DNA of 64,000 bases from Saururus chinensis (GCA_035235625.1 CP141143.1:32535178-32599177); one strand, 5' to 3'. Positions 45,101 to 60,100 are shown, counted from the stretch's first letter. Translations and numbers: made by a program. Notes: a model not told the origin generated them from the sequence alone.

Positions 45101-48100
45101 AAGGTTTGAAATGGGTAACCTGAGACGGCTGCAGGAGATCTCTCACTTTCTAGAGATTATCAGAAATTTGCAATGTCGTCTTAGTGCCAAATTCAGCAAG
45201 CATGGCTTGGGACTGGTATGTTCCTTGTGTGGGATTTGAAGATTGTGCTTATTGTAATTTTTGAAGGAAGTTCTTTTTCCATATCTTGTTAAGAAGCAAT
45301 ATTATTTGAGAAATTTACTTAAAATCATTACAGAAATTTAGATCAACTGAGTGAAATTATGTCTACAGTCATGGAATTTGCATGCATGCATTTAATGATA
45401 TGTTTTTATTTTAATACAGGTAGATGAAAAAAAAAGCTTGGCTCTTGTAAACCATAGCATTTTTCCAGAGACAACGACAATTTCTACCATGGATTCAGCG
45501 CCAAAAGTATCGGAAACTCAAAGCTATGGAGAACTGTCCCTTACCAAATCTAATGTAGTCCAAGATGACAATCTTGCATTGTCATCAATGGAGTTATTTC
45601 GGACAGATCAAATAGATTCTTTGACTGCCCCTAAACAGATTGTTCTACATGAGAGTCAAGGAGGTGATCTCCAGGAAAAGAAAATATTTCCATTGGAGAA
45701 CCCAAAGGATATGATTGCACGTTGGAAAATTGGAAATCTGGACTTAAAAACCGTAGTGAATGATGCATTACGGTCAGATCGTCTCCCTTTGGCAGTACTT
45801 CAATTACATCTTCATCATTTAAGAGATTTTGACCCTCAGAAAGGACCACATGATTACTTTAGTGAAATTCGTGATGTTGGGAGATCTATTGCTTATGATC
45901 TGTTTTTGAAGGTCAGTTGTAATGGAGGTTTTACATGTCACTGACTAGTTTTTTTTTCAGAATAAAAAACTTTATGTTAACATTGTGATCATAGGGTGAA
46001 ACTGGGCTAGCTGTTGCTGCTCTTCAAAGACTTGGAGAGGATGTTGAGGTCACCCTTCGCCAACTGGTCTTTGGTACTGTGCGGAGAGGCCTTCGAAAAC
46101 AACTGGAAGAGGAGATGAATCGATGTGGATACCTGAGACCACATGAACAGGATATACTGGAGAGAATATTACTAATTGAGGTGAAATTTTTATGTTTGTT
46201 ATACCTTTGATTTTGATCTTATAACAAGAGAATATTCTGAGTGATGCTGATACTCAACTCTTTCCTCATCAACTATAATGAGTGACAAGTTTATGTTGCA
46301 CTTTTGATGAACTGCTCGGTGCTGTGTGGTCTAATGGAAAGTGATAGTGTTAGTTCTGAAGAGTAACTATGGTATGCGGAAAAGGGTCTGAATATTAGCT
46401 CTAATTTTTAATTTTTAATCTAATTTTACTTGTTCTGATTCTTCAATTTCTCTGTAAAGAGGCTGTATCCAAGCAGTACCTTCTGGGGCACATTTTTCAG
46501 TAGGCAAAACCTATCAAAAGAAGGCTTTTCTGGTGTTAAACAGCCAATAGAAAGTAGTCTGCAATTTCAATGCTCTCAGTCAGATGACAACATCACCATA
46601 GAATGTGGTGATATTGATGGTGTTGTTATAGGATCCTGGATGAATGTTGATGGAACCATTTCTCATCCTATTGGTGATGAAGAAAGCAATTTTCACGTTG
46701 GCTACTGGGCAGCTGCTGCTGTCTGGTCTGATGCGTGGGACCAGAGAACAATTGACCGTGTAAGTCATGCTTGTTTTTCTTTTTTTTCTTCCGTTTATTT
46801 TTGTGCTGCTAAATACTTTTTAGGCAGCTTTTATACATTGTTTATAAGGAAGAAAAGATGCAAAGAAACTGAGAGAAAGTTTTCATCATTGACCATCTGC
46901 TATTCTGCTTCTCGTAGAATTTATGTGAAATGTAAGATAAGAGGGCACTGAAGTGTCTTATTTGCTAAATTGAAAATGATCAAACTGCTGTTAAGGATAT
47001 TCTATTGGAATTCTAGTCTATGCTTTCTAGCAACTGCTGTATGTTCTTTTGTGCTAGCATGATTAGGGCTGTTAGCAAGCTGACCCAGCTTGACTCAGCT
47101 CAAAGGTTCAGCTCATTTTAGCTTTTCTTAAGGTTGAATGCGGATTCTCCGAGCTGAGTTTGTGCTTGGCCTGGTTTAGATTGGCACTGCTGAGTAATTT
47201 TAAGCTTGATTTTTTACTCTACATTGTTATGTATATGTGTATCATTATGAATATACATTTTTGTTGTATATGATGCTAAATTTATGTATTTAACTTAATA
47301 AATATGCATAAGCTGCTCATTGGGTGCATTTCACTTGGCTGCATCCACGCAAAATGTGGGCTCCACAATTTTAACTTGATTTTGGGGCAAAGAGGGATTG
47401 ATGGCAAATAAGAGGAGTATCATATCTTGTGCCTTAAGAAATTGCAGCACATGGGCTTAAATAGAGGGCCCTGCACATCAAATTGGCCCAAATTTGGTGA
47501 TAATCCTCTTCCAATCCCTTTTTGTCCCACCTCTATATGATTACTGTGTGCCCTACTTTTTGGGCATGTGTGCAGGTAAGGTAGTGACATGGGCCAGCCC
47601 GAACAAGCCACTAGTGCAATCTTGCTGAAAACAGGCAATTGTTGTCCAGATGAAGACGGCAACTGAATTGTATATAAGCCCAACTAGAAGAACGCAGATA
47701 CCATTTCAACACCCATGTATTAATAATTTAATGGATTGAAAAAAAAATATTTATTTTGAGGTTTAAATTGTGGAATTTTAGAGTGTGAGAGGAGAGAAGA
47801 GTAAATGAAGATGGAAGAGATTTTTCAAGTTGTAGTTCTGCCACGATCAGATCATGTTTATAGGCTAAATTTACTTGGTATACAAGTCAGTGCCTATTAC
47901 ATGTAGTTGATTTGAGGAAAACTAGTTAAGCTGTACACAAGAGAAAGGAAAACTAGAGTAGTAGATAAATCCGGCAGATTGGATTCTACCAGATCTGGTC
48001 AATTCGCCAAATTGCCCTCTAAGGGATTCTACGAAATCTGATCTTATCTCATCATCTAAATATGGAATCAATCATCAAATCCTACATATAAATAACTATG

Positions 48101-51100
48101 GCAAGTCAAACATCAATCCAGCACAAAATAAAGATTGCAGAGGTAATATCTTACATAAATATTTGTCCGTTGTCACTAATGTTAGTTTATGAGTTCCTAG
48201 TCCTTGTTTAGAACTTTGTGATTGTTTTAAGTTCCTGGTCATGCATTGATGTTGAAAAACTGAAATGAAGTAAATACTTATACATTGGGCTTAATTTTGG
48301 GTCCAAGTCTTGGATTTTCACTTTGGGCCAAATAATAGAACAATTTCTAGTACTTTTGTGTTCAACTGAGGTTTGAAAGCATAATTGGAAGTTTAGGTTC
48401 AATCCGTGCCCCAGAAAGTTGGGTTTTCATTTTCAGCCTAGATAGTGACAGCCAATTTACAACATTAATATTAAACCAATGTGTTTTGGGAAAACTAGAT
48501 TTTGGTTAGAGTGAGGGCAACTTTACACCGTACAGGCAGAAAGCTTTTGAAAATTGTATTGCAGGTAAGTGGTAAACCTTTTTCAACAGTACCCAACTAA
48601 CCCTCTTGTTTGCCCTCACATCATTTCCCTTCGTGCTCCATAAATCCTTCTTCTAATTTCTTCTGAGTAACTTCAACTAATAATAGGCAGTTTCAATTCT
48701 TTTGGCCTTCTAAGTTTTAAATGTGGTGCCTTATCAGACTCCAAGCTCTTATATGAATTGATGAAGAACATTATCAGTGTGTTAAATAAATAGTTCTCAC
48801 ATTTGTAATGGCCAATGTTATCTCGGATTTTGGTCTCATCTTGGTTGGCCAAAGAGATGCGATATTAGCAAAATCCCAGAGAGGTCAGAAAAGATCATGG
48901 CATCATAAAAAAAATGACATTTATATTTGGAAGGTATAATATTTTTTACAAACTTAAAACACAATTAATATAAAACAGGCATAAAATCATGAAGGGGTGG
49001 GAGTGATCTCGGTGATCTGGGTGAGATCAAGGAAACTTTATACTGGAAAATTGATCTCAGCAAGATCTCTGGAAAATCTTGCCAAAATCACTGGTGTTTC
49101 GACTCCTCGGTTTTCCGCTGAGATCTAAATCAGTAAGATCTTGCAAGATTGCTAACCTTGTTTACAAACTTAAGCTTTTAGAAGTGGTTAACTATCATGG
49201 CATCAGACCCCAAAGTTGGCGGTTCAAACCGTGTGGCGCATGCCCCATGTTGTGTATAGTGCTGCAACAACTGTTACAGTGCTTGTGCATGCTGTGATGC
49301 AGCACAATCACAGGAAGCAACAAAGACCAACAAAGACTTCCAGAGAAACAATTGATTCCAGGAAAATTACAAACAGATCACAGGACAGTGAGGAAGAATA
49401 GTAGATTTCATTTTAAATTTCTGGAATACAAGATAGAAAGCTTGAATCCACAAGCTGTTCACTACAAACAAAAAGGAAATTTACAGGTTGAATCCACAAC
49501 CTAGCTCAAATCCATGAGCTTACAAAGAAATGAGAAAATTTCTAGAAAAAACAGGCAGTTTCTTCTTCCCAATTGGAATCCTCCAATCTGCCTTCTCTTT
49601 TCTTTCTTATTTCCTGTAGCTTCTTCTTTCTCCAACAGACTGTCAGTTTGTTATAACAAACTGAGTGAATGACTGAACTGCCCCTCCCATTTCCCTTGCC
49701 TAGGCATAGCTTCTAGAAGTTGGACAGATTTGCCCGTCAGCCTATGGATAGGCTGTAACACACAAGTGGCATAAGAAGCACTATCCTAAGCTGAGAAGAA
49801 TGGAAGACCCTCTACGTCAGTCCCTCCCTTCTAAAAGAGGCTTGTCCTTGAGCAAGAGAGGCTGTGTGCTAGTAGTCGCCTGTGGAAATGGACAAATTTG
49901 AGACATTGAAGGTCTTGGAGATGTTTAAGTGAGCAGGGCGGTCGACCACATATGCATTGTCATTAATGCATTGTAAAATCTGATATGGGCCTATCTTCCA
50001 AGGGGTAAGCTTGTTGTGTTGACCAGTTGGGAGCCTTTCTTTCTTTAGGAAGACCATAATATAGTCCCCTACTTTAAACACCTTGAGCCTTCTCTTCTTA
50101 TTGGTTGAGGCCGTGTATTGGGCTGTGGCATCTATCATGTGTTGTCGGACTATTTGGTGGATTGAAATGTGATTTTGGACAGTTTTGTAAGCATTGCTTG
50201 ACTCCCCCACTTGTCTAGGCAGCTGGATTAAATCTAAAGTGTTGTGAGGGAGGAAGCCATATAGGATCTCAAATGGTGCTTTGCCCGTGGACTAGTTTGG
50301 GATAGAGTTGTAGGCAAACTAAGCTTGTACAAGGACCAAATCCCATTGTTTAGGGGCAGCCCCTGTGAGGCTTCTTAGCAGATTTTTCAATGTCCAATTG
50401 ACCACTTTTGTTTGTCCATCACTTTGGGGGTGGCAAGTGCTCCTAAATTAAAGAGAAGTACCCAATATTTTTTAAATAGACCTAAAAAAATAGCTTAGAA
50501 ACTTGCTGTCCTTATCCAATGTAATTGTCTTGGTAGCCCATGGATTCTTACTATTTCTTTGAAGAATAGGGCTGCCACATATGAAGCATTGGATGCCGTC
50601 TTACAAGGTACAAAACCAGTCATCTTGGAAAACCTATCCACCACAAAAATAGAATCCACCCTCCTTTCAATTCTAGGTAATTTTAGGACAAAATTCACAG
50701 AGATATCATCCTAAGGCCTATAGGGAATTGGTAGATGAGTGTAGAAGCCTGTGTTTTGGGAGGCTCCTTTGGCTTATTTACAAGTGTAGCATTACTGAAT
50801 AAATTACTAAACATCTCTTCAAAGAGTAGGCCAATAATACCTTTTTTTAAGAAGAGTCAGTCTTGTCCTTGCCAAAGTGTCTTGCAAGTCCTCCGCTTTG
50901 TAATTCCTTAATAAGTTGTTGGATGGAGGAGGGAATACATAGCTGGTTACCTTTGTAGAGGTAACTTTTCTCAAGGTAGTAGTCTTGGACCAGGTGTTTA
51001 CTTTGAGAGCTTAACTCCCACATAGCTCTCAGCTCCTTGTCTTCGGGGTAAAGCTCCTTTAGACATTCAAAACCCAAATACTCAGGCCTCAAAACCCAAA

Positions 51101-54100
51101 TACTCAACCCACAAAGTGGTAAGAAGGGACACCCTCTGACTCAATGCATCAGTCGCTTTGTTCACTAAGCCGGATTTATGCTTAATTACAAGTGTAGTCT
51201 TGCAATTCACAAATTCATTTTGCAAACAATCTGTCCACTTTTGTTCGGCTATGTAAATGCCTCAAAGAGTCATGGTTCGTATGCAATACAAACTCCTTAA
51301 ATATAAGGTCATGCCTCCAATGCTTTAAAGCTTGGATTAATGCAATCAATTCCAACTTGTAGGCGGATTATTTCTTTCTTGCTTCATTCAGCTTTGCACT
51401 AAAGTATACCACAACTGATTTGCTGAAGAATGACTTTAAGACTTGAGTCATGAGTCTTGTGAAGGTACTTGGGGCATTAGATAACCTAAAGGGCATCACT
51501 AACCATTCATAAAGACCTCTTGTCTTGAAGGCTATTTTTCACTCATCTCCGGGTGTCAACCTGATTTGAGGTAGCAGCTTCTAAGGTCTATTTTGGGGAA
51601 GATGGTGACACCAGTAACATGTCTAACATATTATCAAGTCTAAGTATTGAGAATCTATACTTAACGGTGATCTTGTTGATAGCTATACTATCTATGCACA
51701 TCCTTTGACTTCCGTCTTTCTTGGGCACCAATAAGGCAAGAATTGGGCATGGACTAAGGCTATGTTTAATTAACTCTTTTGCCAAGAGATATTTCACTTA
51801 TCTTTGCAACTCCACATGCTCAGCTAGGCTCATGTAGTAGTGTGGCAAGTGTGGGAGACTAGATCCTAGTATGAGGTTGATATGATGGTGAATTTCCCTC
51901 ATATGAGGCAGCTCGAAAGGAAGCTTTTTGGTGACTAGCTGCTGGTATTTCTCCTAGAGGGGCTAAACTTGCTGAGGGTGGATTTGAACCTTTGATTTTA
52001 GCTCCTCTTTTGCCTTGACCAAAAGATACACAATTTCAGCGATACTTAAGTCTTTGCAGTTTTTAATCACTAATAGAGTAGTTTTTGGCAAACTCTTGCT
52101 GGTTGGTGGCATTTCTTTAGAAGAATTAGCTGGTTGGGGTTTCTCTTGGGGCCTCTTAATAAGGGTAGGTTAGCTAGGCTTATGTATAACCTTGACCCCT
52201 TGTTGCTTGAAGGCATATATGTTCTCCCTCCTATCATGGATACTTTGGACATCAAATTGCCATGGCCTCCCCCAAAGATTATGACATGCATCCATCTCTA
52301 TAACATCACAAACAATGTTTGTTGAATAATGCTTACCAATAAAAAAGGGAACCTTACATTGCTCTTTCACCTTTACTCCTCTAATCTCCTTGACCCATCT
52401 TAGAGAATAAAGCTTAGGGTGCCTCTTGGTAGGGAGATTGAACTGCTAAATGACTGATTTGGAAATGAAGTTTTCGGTGCTACCCCCATCAATAATCACC
52501 TTATATCTTTTTCCTTGGATGGACTCGGTAGCGGTGAACAATTTGTACTTTTGTGTGTCTTCCACTTGTCAAGTAGAGATCATGATTCTTCTCGGCACTA
52601 ACAACTTTGGTTGCTCTTCCATTTGATCATCTTCATCTCTGGAAACCCTTTCGACAATTTCCTCTTTAGCTACCCTTTCAATTTCAGCCTCTATGGACTC
52701 TTGATTAGTGATCATAGCAGCGGTAGAGCCAAATTTTCTAAGTGGGCAGCCACTTGAGGTGTGTCCCAGTTGCCTATGTTTGTAACATATAATGGAAATG
52801 GAGCTTGAGGCTTGGGCTGGCCCTGATTTTGTATGTGCTATAGGCTGCTTCAACTTTGCTAATTTTTTGAGTGGAGTCTTCAATTGCTACTTGTTTTTTC
52901 TAGTAGTTCGACCCTAGTTTGACCCTCCCTCATGTGTGCTTCTTGAGAGGAATCCCCCTCTTTCCACACTTCTCTCAGCAAGACTCTTATGCCTTAAGGC
53001 AATTTGAGTCGCCTCCGAAAGTGAGTTAAAGGAGTGGCTGGCTAACTTTTCTTGCAACAGGAACTTTAACCTACTTGTGAAGCAGCTTCCGATTCAATGA
53101 TGTTATTCCTTGCTAACAACTTTTGGAAGTTATCCAAATACTCCGAAACAGTCCCATTTTCTTGCCGGCAGTCTTGATATTGCTTGAACAACATTTGTTC
53201 ATAATTAACTGGAAGAAATTGGTTCTGCAAGAGTTGTTTCATGTGCAGCCAGGAATGAAGGGGGTGTTTTCTGAGGTGTAAATGGTTGGTTTGCAGCTGG
53301 TTCCACCATGCAGCAGCCCCTTTCTTTAGTTGATACGAAACTAGCTTCACCTTCATTTCATCGAGCACCTCCATGACTTTAAAATAATTCTCAACCTCGA
53401 ACATCCAGTCCAAGAATTCCTCCACACTCATCTGGCCATTGAAAATAGGGCTATTGAAAATAGGGAGTTCAAGCTTCGGCTTGAAGTGGTAATTGCATCG
53501 GTCATTACCTACCGCCGGTGGAAATAGGGCATCATCTTCCTCACTGGAGGTATCACTTGGCGTCCCCTTTGGTTCCAGTGAACTCCCGCTGGAAGAGGGT
53601 GGGGGACTGGGCACCTTCTGCCCATGCGCTGCTCGTCCACTGGAGCTCCCCCTCCCGGCGGAAACCCTGGAGGCAGACCTGCGGCAAAAACAGATTCCAG
53701 CCGCCCGTTAGAGTTCTTTCATCTGGTGGAAACCCAGCCAGCCTTTCCCCATTCGTTGGCCGTCCTGGTGGAAACTCCGCCGCTGGTTGATGTGCTTAGG
53801 GAGGATTTCGCTGGTAGTATACGTGCATGGGCGACCCAGGAGGTGGTCCACCAACTTGCACCCGCGGAGGGTTCCAGTTGTCCGGCGGTTGCTGTTCAGG
53901 AGCAGGTGGACATCTTATCTCTCATGTCGCGGTTTGGACCTCTGGTTCGTGATAGGCTCCAGTGACTGGCGGTGGTGGAGGGATGAGCAGCATAAGGTGT
54001 TGCATCTGCTGTAGGAATTGCTGAAGCTGTGCTTGGGGTTTGCTGCTGGACCTGGTTCTGCTGTTGTAACAGCTCTACGATGCCTTGCAGAGAAGAGGAA

Positions 54101-57100
54101 TCAGTGGGAGGAGGAGGAGCAGCCATGGAAGACTCTCCTTGTTTCCCACAGACGGTGCCAAAAGACCAACAAAGGCTTCCAGATAAACAATTGATTCCAG
54201 GAAAATTACAAACAGATCACAGGACAGTAGATTTCATTTTAAATTTCTGGAATAAAAGATAGAAAGCTTGAATCCACAAGCTGTTCACTACAAACAAAAA
54301 GGAAATTTAGTGGTTGAATCCACAACCTAGCTCAAATCCATGAGCTTACAAAGAAATGAGAAAATATCTTGAAAAAACAGGCAGTTTCTTCTTCCCAATT
54401 CGAATCGTCCAATCTGCCTCCTCTTTTCTTTCTTATCTCCTGTAGCTTCTTCCTCCAACAGACTCTGTCAGTTTGTTATAACAAACTCTGTGTGAATGAC
54501 TGAACTGCCCCTCCCATTTCCCTTGCCTAGCCATAGCTTCTAGAAGCTGGACAGATTTGCCCCTGTCAGCCTTTGGACAGGCTGTGACACAGGTGGCATA
54601 AGAAGCACTATCCTAAGCTGAGAAGAATGGAAGACCCTCTACATCATGCTGCAGCACTGCAGTCGCTTTAGTATGTGCAGGATGCAGCAGATTTTGCAGC
54701 TTATGCTACAACTGACATGTAGCAGCCAGCAGGTGTTGTTTCTAAAATGCTGCAGCAATTGGAGAAATCTGCAAGGGAAATTTCAGAGAGAAATTTACAA
54801 AGGCAAATTTCGTCCCTTGCCATTCCATAATTTGTGAATGGTCATTTGCATCTAACTTACGCACTGAACATTAGAAAACAAACTTGAAATACTTTTTTAT
54901 AGTCTGAAGCCATTTCTTTTTTTTCTCCCTCAAATTATAGTAGCCTGAAAATTGTATGGATTATGCTTAAAATAATTATCATTCTCTTGGCATGTTTAGA
55001 AAAGTAAGTGTCTCATTTTGTGCAAATTTTCTTAATATAATTGTATTCTCATGATGGTAAGATTATTTTACATTAGTATTAGTGCTTCCTGATGTTAAAA
55101 GATACATATTTTTTTTATTTTGACATCTTTGGACCTAATCTCTCCGAGATTCTTTTGAGTTCTAATTCTCTTTTGCTGACTGAGATAAGATCCAGATCTG
55201 GGATTGCAACTCTTGGGACCAAAACTAAATAATGTTGTTCATGAGCTGATTGAATAAGCAGAGAGATTGCGTCATATTCCAACCCCATGGTACTATGGGA
55301 ATCAGAAAGTGTAATGGCCGTAATATAAAGGAAAAGGACTCAATTTGACATTTAGCATGATGAATTACATTGGTATATGCCCTGTTGTATGAAATTATGC
55401 AAATGTGCCCCAAACATTGAGCAGTAATACAAAGAAAAAGGACTCAATTTAGCATTGAGCATGCTGAATTACATTGGTATATGCCCTGTCGTATGAAATT
55501 ATGCAAATGAAACATTTTCTCTTTAATTATTGCTTCTAATCCTGTAATTTCTAATAAATACCGACCTTCTTTTGTTCAAAGACCTTTCTTGTGCTCAATG
55601 AAATGACTCCTAATGTCCGTTTAAGTCTTTTTCATTGTAGAGAAGCTTTCAAGAAATGCAAACTTTCTTGGTTAAAAATCTCAATACGCAATAACTAAGT
55701 GCTTAGATCACCATTTTCAGTAGCTGCAACAAATCTTGAGACTTTTGAAAAGTGCTGGCAGTGCTGCAAAATTACAAAATTTCTCCCGTTGATGACTTAG
55801 ACAAATACATAAGAGAGCAAATATACAACTCTAACAAGTTTCTCCTAAGATAGCATATTTTTGCAGAATATCATAGAAACTTAGTTATGTTCAGGTTTCT
55901 CTTTCTGAGGATGGATCACTACCACTTATTTATTTATTTTTACCAGTAAGAGGTGATTGTTGAAATCAAGGAAAAAGACTTCTTGTCATATAAGAATTAT
56001 AACATTCTTTTCTTCTATTATGATAGCATTTATGTTGGATGATTAAGAAAGTTTCAGGCATATGCTTACAAGTTCTATTATTATGCAGATACTGCTGGAT
56101 CAGCCTTTTGTTATGGGAGTTCATGTGCTCTGGGAATCGCAACTTGAATACTATACATGCCATAATGACTGGAAGGAGGCCTGTAAACTGCTGGACATGA
56201 TTCCTACTACTGTACTGTCTGAAGGAAACCTTCAGATCAGTTTAGAAAGCTTATGCAATAAGAGAACTGTAGAAACCCCTGATGGTTTTTCTGATCATCT
56301 TGATTATTTTTGCTCTGATGGAGAGTTGGATGCTGTGTGCATACATGTTCCTAATGTCAAAATTTTGACAGTTTCTGTCAGTAAGATGAGCTCAATGTGG
56401 GTAAGAACCCTTATTGAGGAAAAGCTTGCAAAAAGTTTTATTTTTGTGAAGGAATATTGGGAGGGGACTGAAGAGATGGTACCTTTACTAGCTCGTTCTG
56501 GCTTCATCATGAGTGCATCAGAAATGTCTTCATATCCTGAATCAGCTAAGAGTTCTTTAAATCTAAACTTTTCGAATTTAAAGGAAGAGTGCCATCGTGA
56601 TACGCTGCAAGCTTTTTATAGGGTTATGGTGAATCACTGTTCCAAATATGATTTACCAAGTCTTCTGGACCTGTATCTAGATCATTATCAATTGGTCCTA
56701 GATGATAATGCTTTTGGGCCATTACTTGACGCCACAGTAAGGTTTCAGCAAATCTCTATGTTGCCCTCTTATTTTTGTTATTCTTCATTTTAAAGAATTG
56801 GAGATTCTTATCTGTAGTTCACTGATTTTTGCTGCTGCTACATTTTGTTCAACATATGTCAAGATTCCATGTTGTACTTGTTACAGTTGTATATTAGCTC
56901 TCTTATGTATGTCTTTGGTAGTATTCTATGTATTAGGGTTAGTTCTGTCATTTATATTTATTCTTATTTTGTAATTGGTCAGCCGACTCAGCCCTTCACT
57001 TAAGTGAGGATATTTAGGGTTTTTGTAATGGAACCTGATTAAAGGGCTTCTTCATTCAAAAGACCTAAATACCGTCACTTTAAGTGAAGGGCTGACCAAT

Positions 57101-60100
57101 TACAAAATAAGAATAAATATAAATGATAGAACTAGCCCTAATACATAGAATACTACCAAACACTTAGACAAGGACATAAGAGAGCAAATATACTATAACA
57201 ATACTAATCTTTTATGCTGCTGCTATTGTTAGCACTTGATGAAAAGCATATGTGTGATTGCGGGAATACTAGAAGGAAGTTAGTCTAGATAGTTGTCTAA
57301 CTTTGCTCTGGTATAAAAAATGCTGGAATTATGCTGATTTTTTGTTATCAAGAAAATACGAAAGTGCCATTGGACTGTTCAAATTTCAAGCATTGTTATT
57401 TTTTGGAAGGGCATATCACTTTTTTGCAGGAATTTGCACTAGACATTTTGTTTTTTTTTGGTGAAAAGTAGCATTTCCTTTTTGTTCACTTGTGGTGTGT
57501 TAGATTCTTAGCACTATATCGCTTGTTCAATGTATTTCTTTGCTCTATTGGTGTTAAGAAAACGTTGTTTATGTGTTCCAGGGAGAATGTCATTGGGCAA
57601 ACTGGCTTCTTTTCTCAAAGATGAAGGGCCGCGAATATGAGGCATCTTTTTTTAATTTTCGTGCAGTATTATCTCGTAATGTACTTTCTGGTAGTAAGAT
57701 CATTGTTCCTGATATTGATGACATAATCCACACTGTGGAGGAAATAGCTGAAGCTGGAGGTGAAATGGCTGCATTAGCCACACTTATTTATGCCCCCATT
57801 CCTATCCAGAAATGCCTTTGCAGTGGAACGGTTAATAGACAACATAGCTTTTCAGCACAGTGCACATTGGAGAACTTAAGACCTGCTTTACAGAACTTCC
57901 CAACACTGTGGCGTGCTTTAGTGTCATCTTGTTTGGGGGATAAAAATGCCAATGCTTCACATTCTAGCTCAAAAAGTTGGTTATCTCTAAACCCAAATGT
58001 TCCTTTTATTATTCCATGGTTGGGTCTTGCACTTTGCTTTTATCGAATATCTTCCTGTTGGCTTTGTAGTGTTTGGAAAGTCAGCGTTTGCAGACTACTT
58101 AAATTGGAGGGAGACCATTTTCTCGTCAGCTGAAGATGATACTTCATTGTTGCAAATGCTTCCGTTTTGGTTCTCAAAAACAGTACGAAAGCTAATTCAG
58201 ATTTTTGTCCAGGTACTTTGCTTTTTCCTTCCATACTTTTCTATATATTCGGGAATGGTTGAATGTAAGGATGTACACTTGCTAAATGTTGGATAATCTG
58301 TTTGTCTGCATGTCTGCATTTATTTGTTTGGGCTGATATGGGCTTGATATACATGGTTGGGCTGTTCCATGACAACTTGAGCTTTTAAGGCAACTTGATT
58401 TCTTACATTATATCGGAGCCAAGAGGTCTAGTTTTGATCCTTGAGTTTGCCTCTGTATTCTGTGTACGTGCAAGCATATGCGTTTGTTAAATCATGCTTA
58501 CATCCTGAGTCGGTCAGTTTGAGTTCTAGGGCCAAAGAAGTCAAACCTATGTAAATAGCTTGCATCTCTTTTTCCTTTTCCAAAAATGTAGCTTAAGTGC
58601 TTAAAAATTGTGAGAATGCCAAGAACTAGGGTTTTGGAGAGGAAGAGAAGGAAATTGCTCTATTACTGATTTGATGAAGAAGATTACAAAGAAGGAGGTT
58701 GAGCCAGCCTTGAATAGAGGTCAAGCTGCTCTTTACGAGCAAATGATGTGACTATTCTTCTCGTAAAGGGAGGGGTAACCTCCATAAAAAAATAAAGAGA
58801 GCGTTAGTCAATCGTAAATAATGATAAAATATAAATTTCTAAAGTACCCTCTATAATGTAAAGCATAATACTAAATACTTGGACAACTACAAATACGAGC
58901 AAATATATTCTTAACACCCCCTTCAAACTGTAAATGGACTCAATATCAAGAGTTTTATCTATAGAAAATGGAATCAGGCCACCACATGGATCTTTTTGAA
59001 GAAGTTGGCCAACTGAAGAGAGGACTGAATGTGACTTGTGAGATGCCCAGAATTTAAGTATCATCCCCTCATCAATTGTGCAGCTAACTCTTCAACAAAC
59101 TTATCACCTTGCAGAGAATTTTTTTTGAGGAATAACAATTGCAAAGAAAAATTCTTTCCAATATTGATGTAGTTCTTCATTGTCAGCTCTCAAGAGTACA
59201 TAAAAGTTACTTTGCTGGTAGATGAGGAACAGGTTGAGGGCATTGGGCACCGAATAAAGACCTATCTAGGTTCAATAATAATCTCATAATGACAGCAGAT
59301 TCACCACAGTTTATGCTGATAGAAAAAATGTTTCTTGCTACAAACAAGGACTACCACTATATTTCAAGTCTTGCTTTTACAAAATTAGGACCTCTGTTTT
59401 CTGACTTATGTGCACTGATAGAAGCAAACGTCCTCTCCAGGGATGAAATCCTCCACCACCGCAGCCTCAATCCTCCAAGCCCTTTTTGGTTTTTGAGAAA
59501 ACACCATGGAAAAGGTTTTGTTGCATGAATTGTCTTTTTTTTTTGCAAATTTGCTTTCTTTGTAACTACTCTAGTGTTGTGTTTGTGTTGAGATTTTAAT
59601 AGAAGAAGCCAATTTTTCTGTAATTACTTGTTTTTTTGGAATGATTTGGATGGAAGGAGCCAAAATGGAGGAGTGACTGGAGAGATGGGTGGCTTATGCG
59701 AGTGAGGAAGGAGGGATTGGGAAATGGTGATGAAGAGAAAATGAAAACATCTTTTCCTTCAGGAGCTTTTCAATCGTCCAGAGGCAGCAACATGGAAGAG
59801 GGAGGATGGAAATTGGAGAGTAGAGGGAGTGTTCGAGGGAAGGGAGATTTGGGTTCCTGGAGATTCCAAATTTTTTCTTGGGCACATTTAACACAACACC
59901 ATGGAGAATTTTTTAATTTTAGAAACTCAGTGCTTCATTCCAAATTTCAAAATTTGAATACTCCCAAACTAGGTATCATCAACATATAATAGAAGAGTAA
60001 TATGTGAAAATAAAACAAAATCCAGAAGCAATACACATATTTAAACTTATCATACCAGGCCCTAGGCACCCATTTGAGGCAATACAGAGCATGTTTTAGC

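Larger units (their letters stand above)
49295..54646 (-). mobile_element. Full-length Ty3/gypsy element (family G, copy 2), antisense to the gene
   Basis: It is bounded by TGATGCAGCA (49295) and CTCTACATCA (54646), with a perfect target duplication TGCTG (49290-49294 and 54647-54651). The minus-strand order is 5' LTR, primer site, gag, protease, RT, deleted RT/RNase H part, integrase, 3' LTR. That is the Ty3 order (integrase after RT). About 5.35 kb. Multiple stops, frameshifts and an internal deletion between about 51120 and 51580 make it defective. About 28 bp of the inner end of the 5' LTR are missing next to the primer site. Confidence 0.85.
46760..56088 (+). other. Intron 8 (9.3 kb)
   Basis: GT-AG intron containing a GAGCTC-type repeat (47065-47190), a MITE-like element (48811-49163) and a full-length Ty3 element (49295-54646). 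The stretches 46952-47060, 47200-48800 and 54650-56080 hold no recognised features. Confidence 0.75.
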
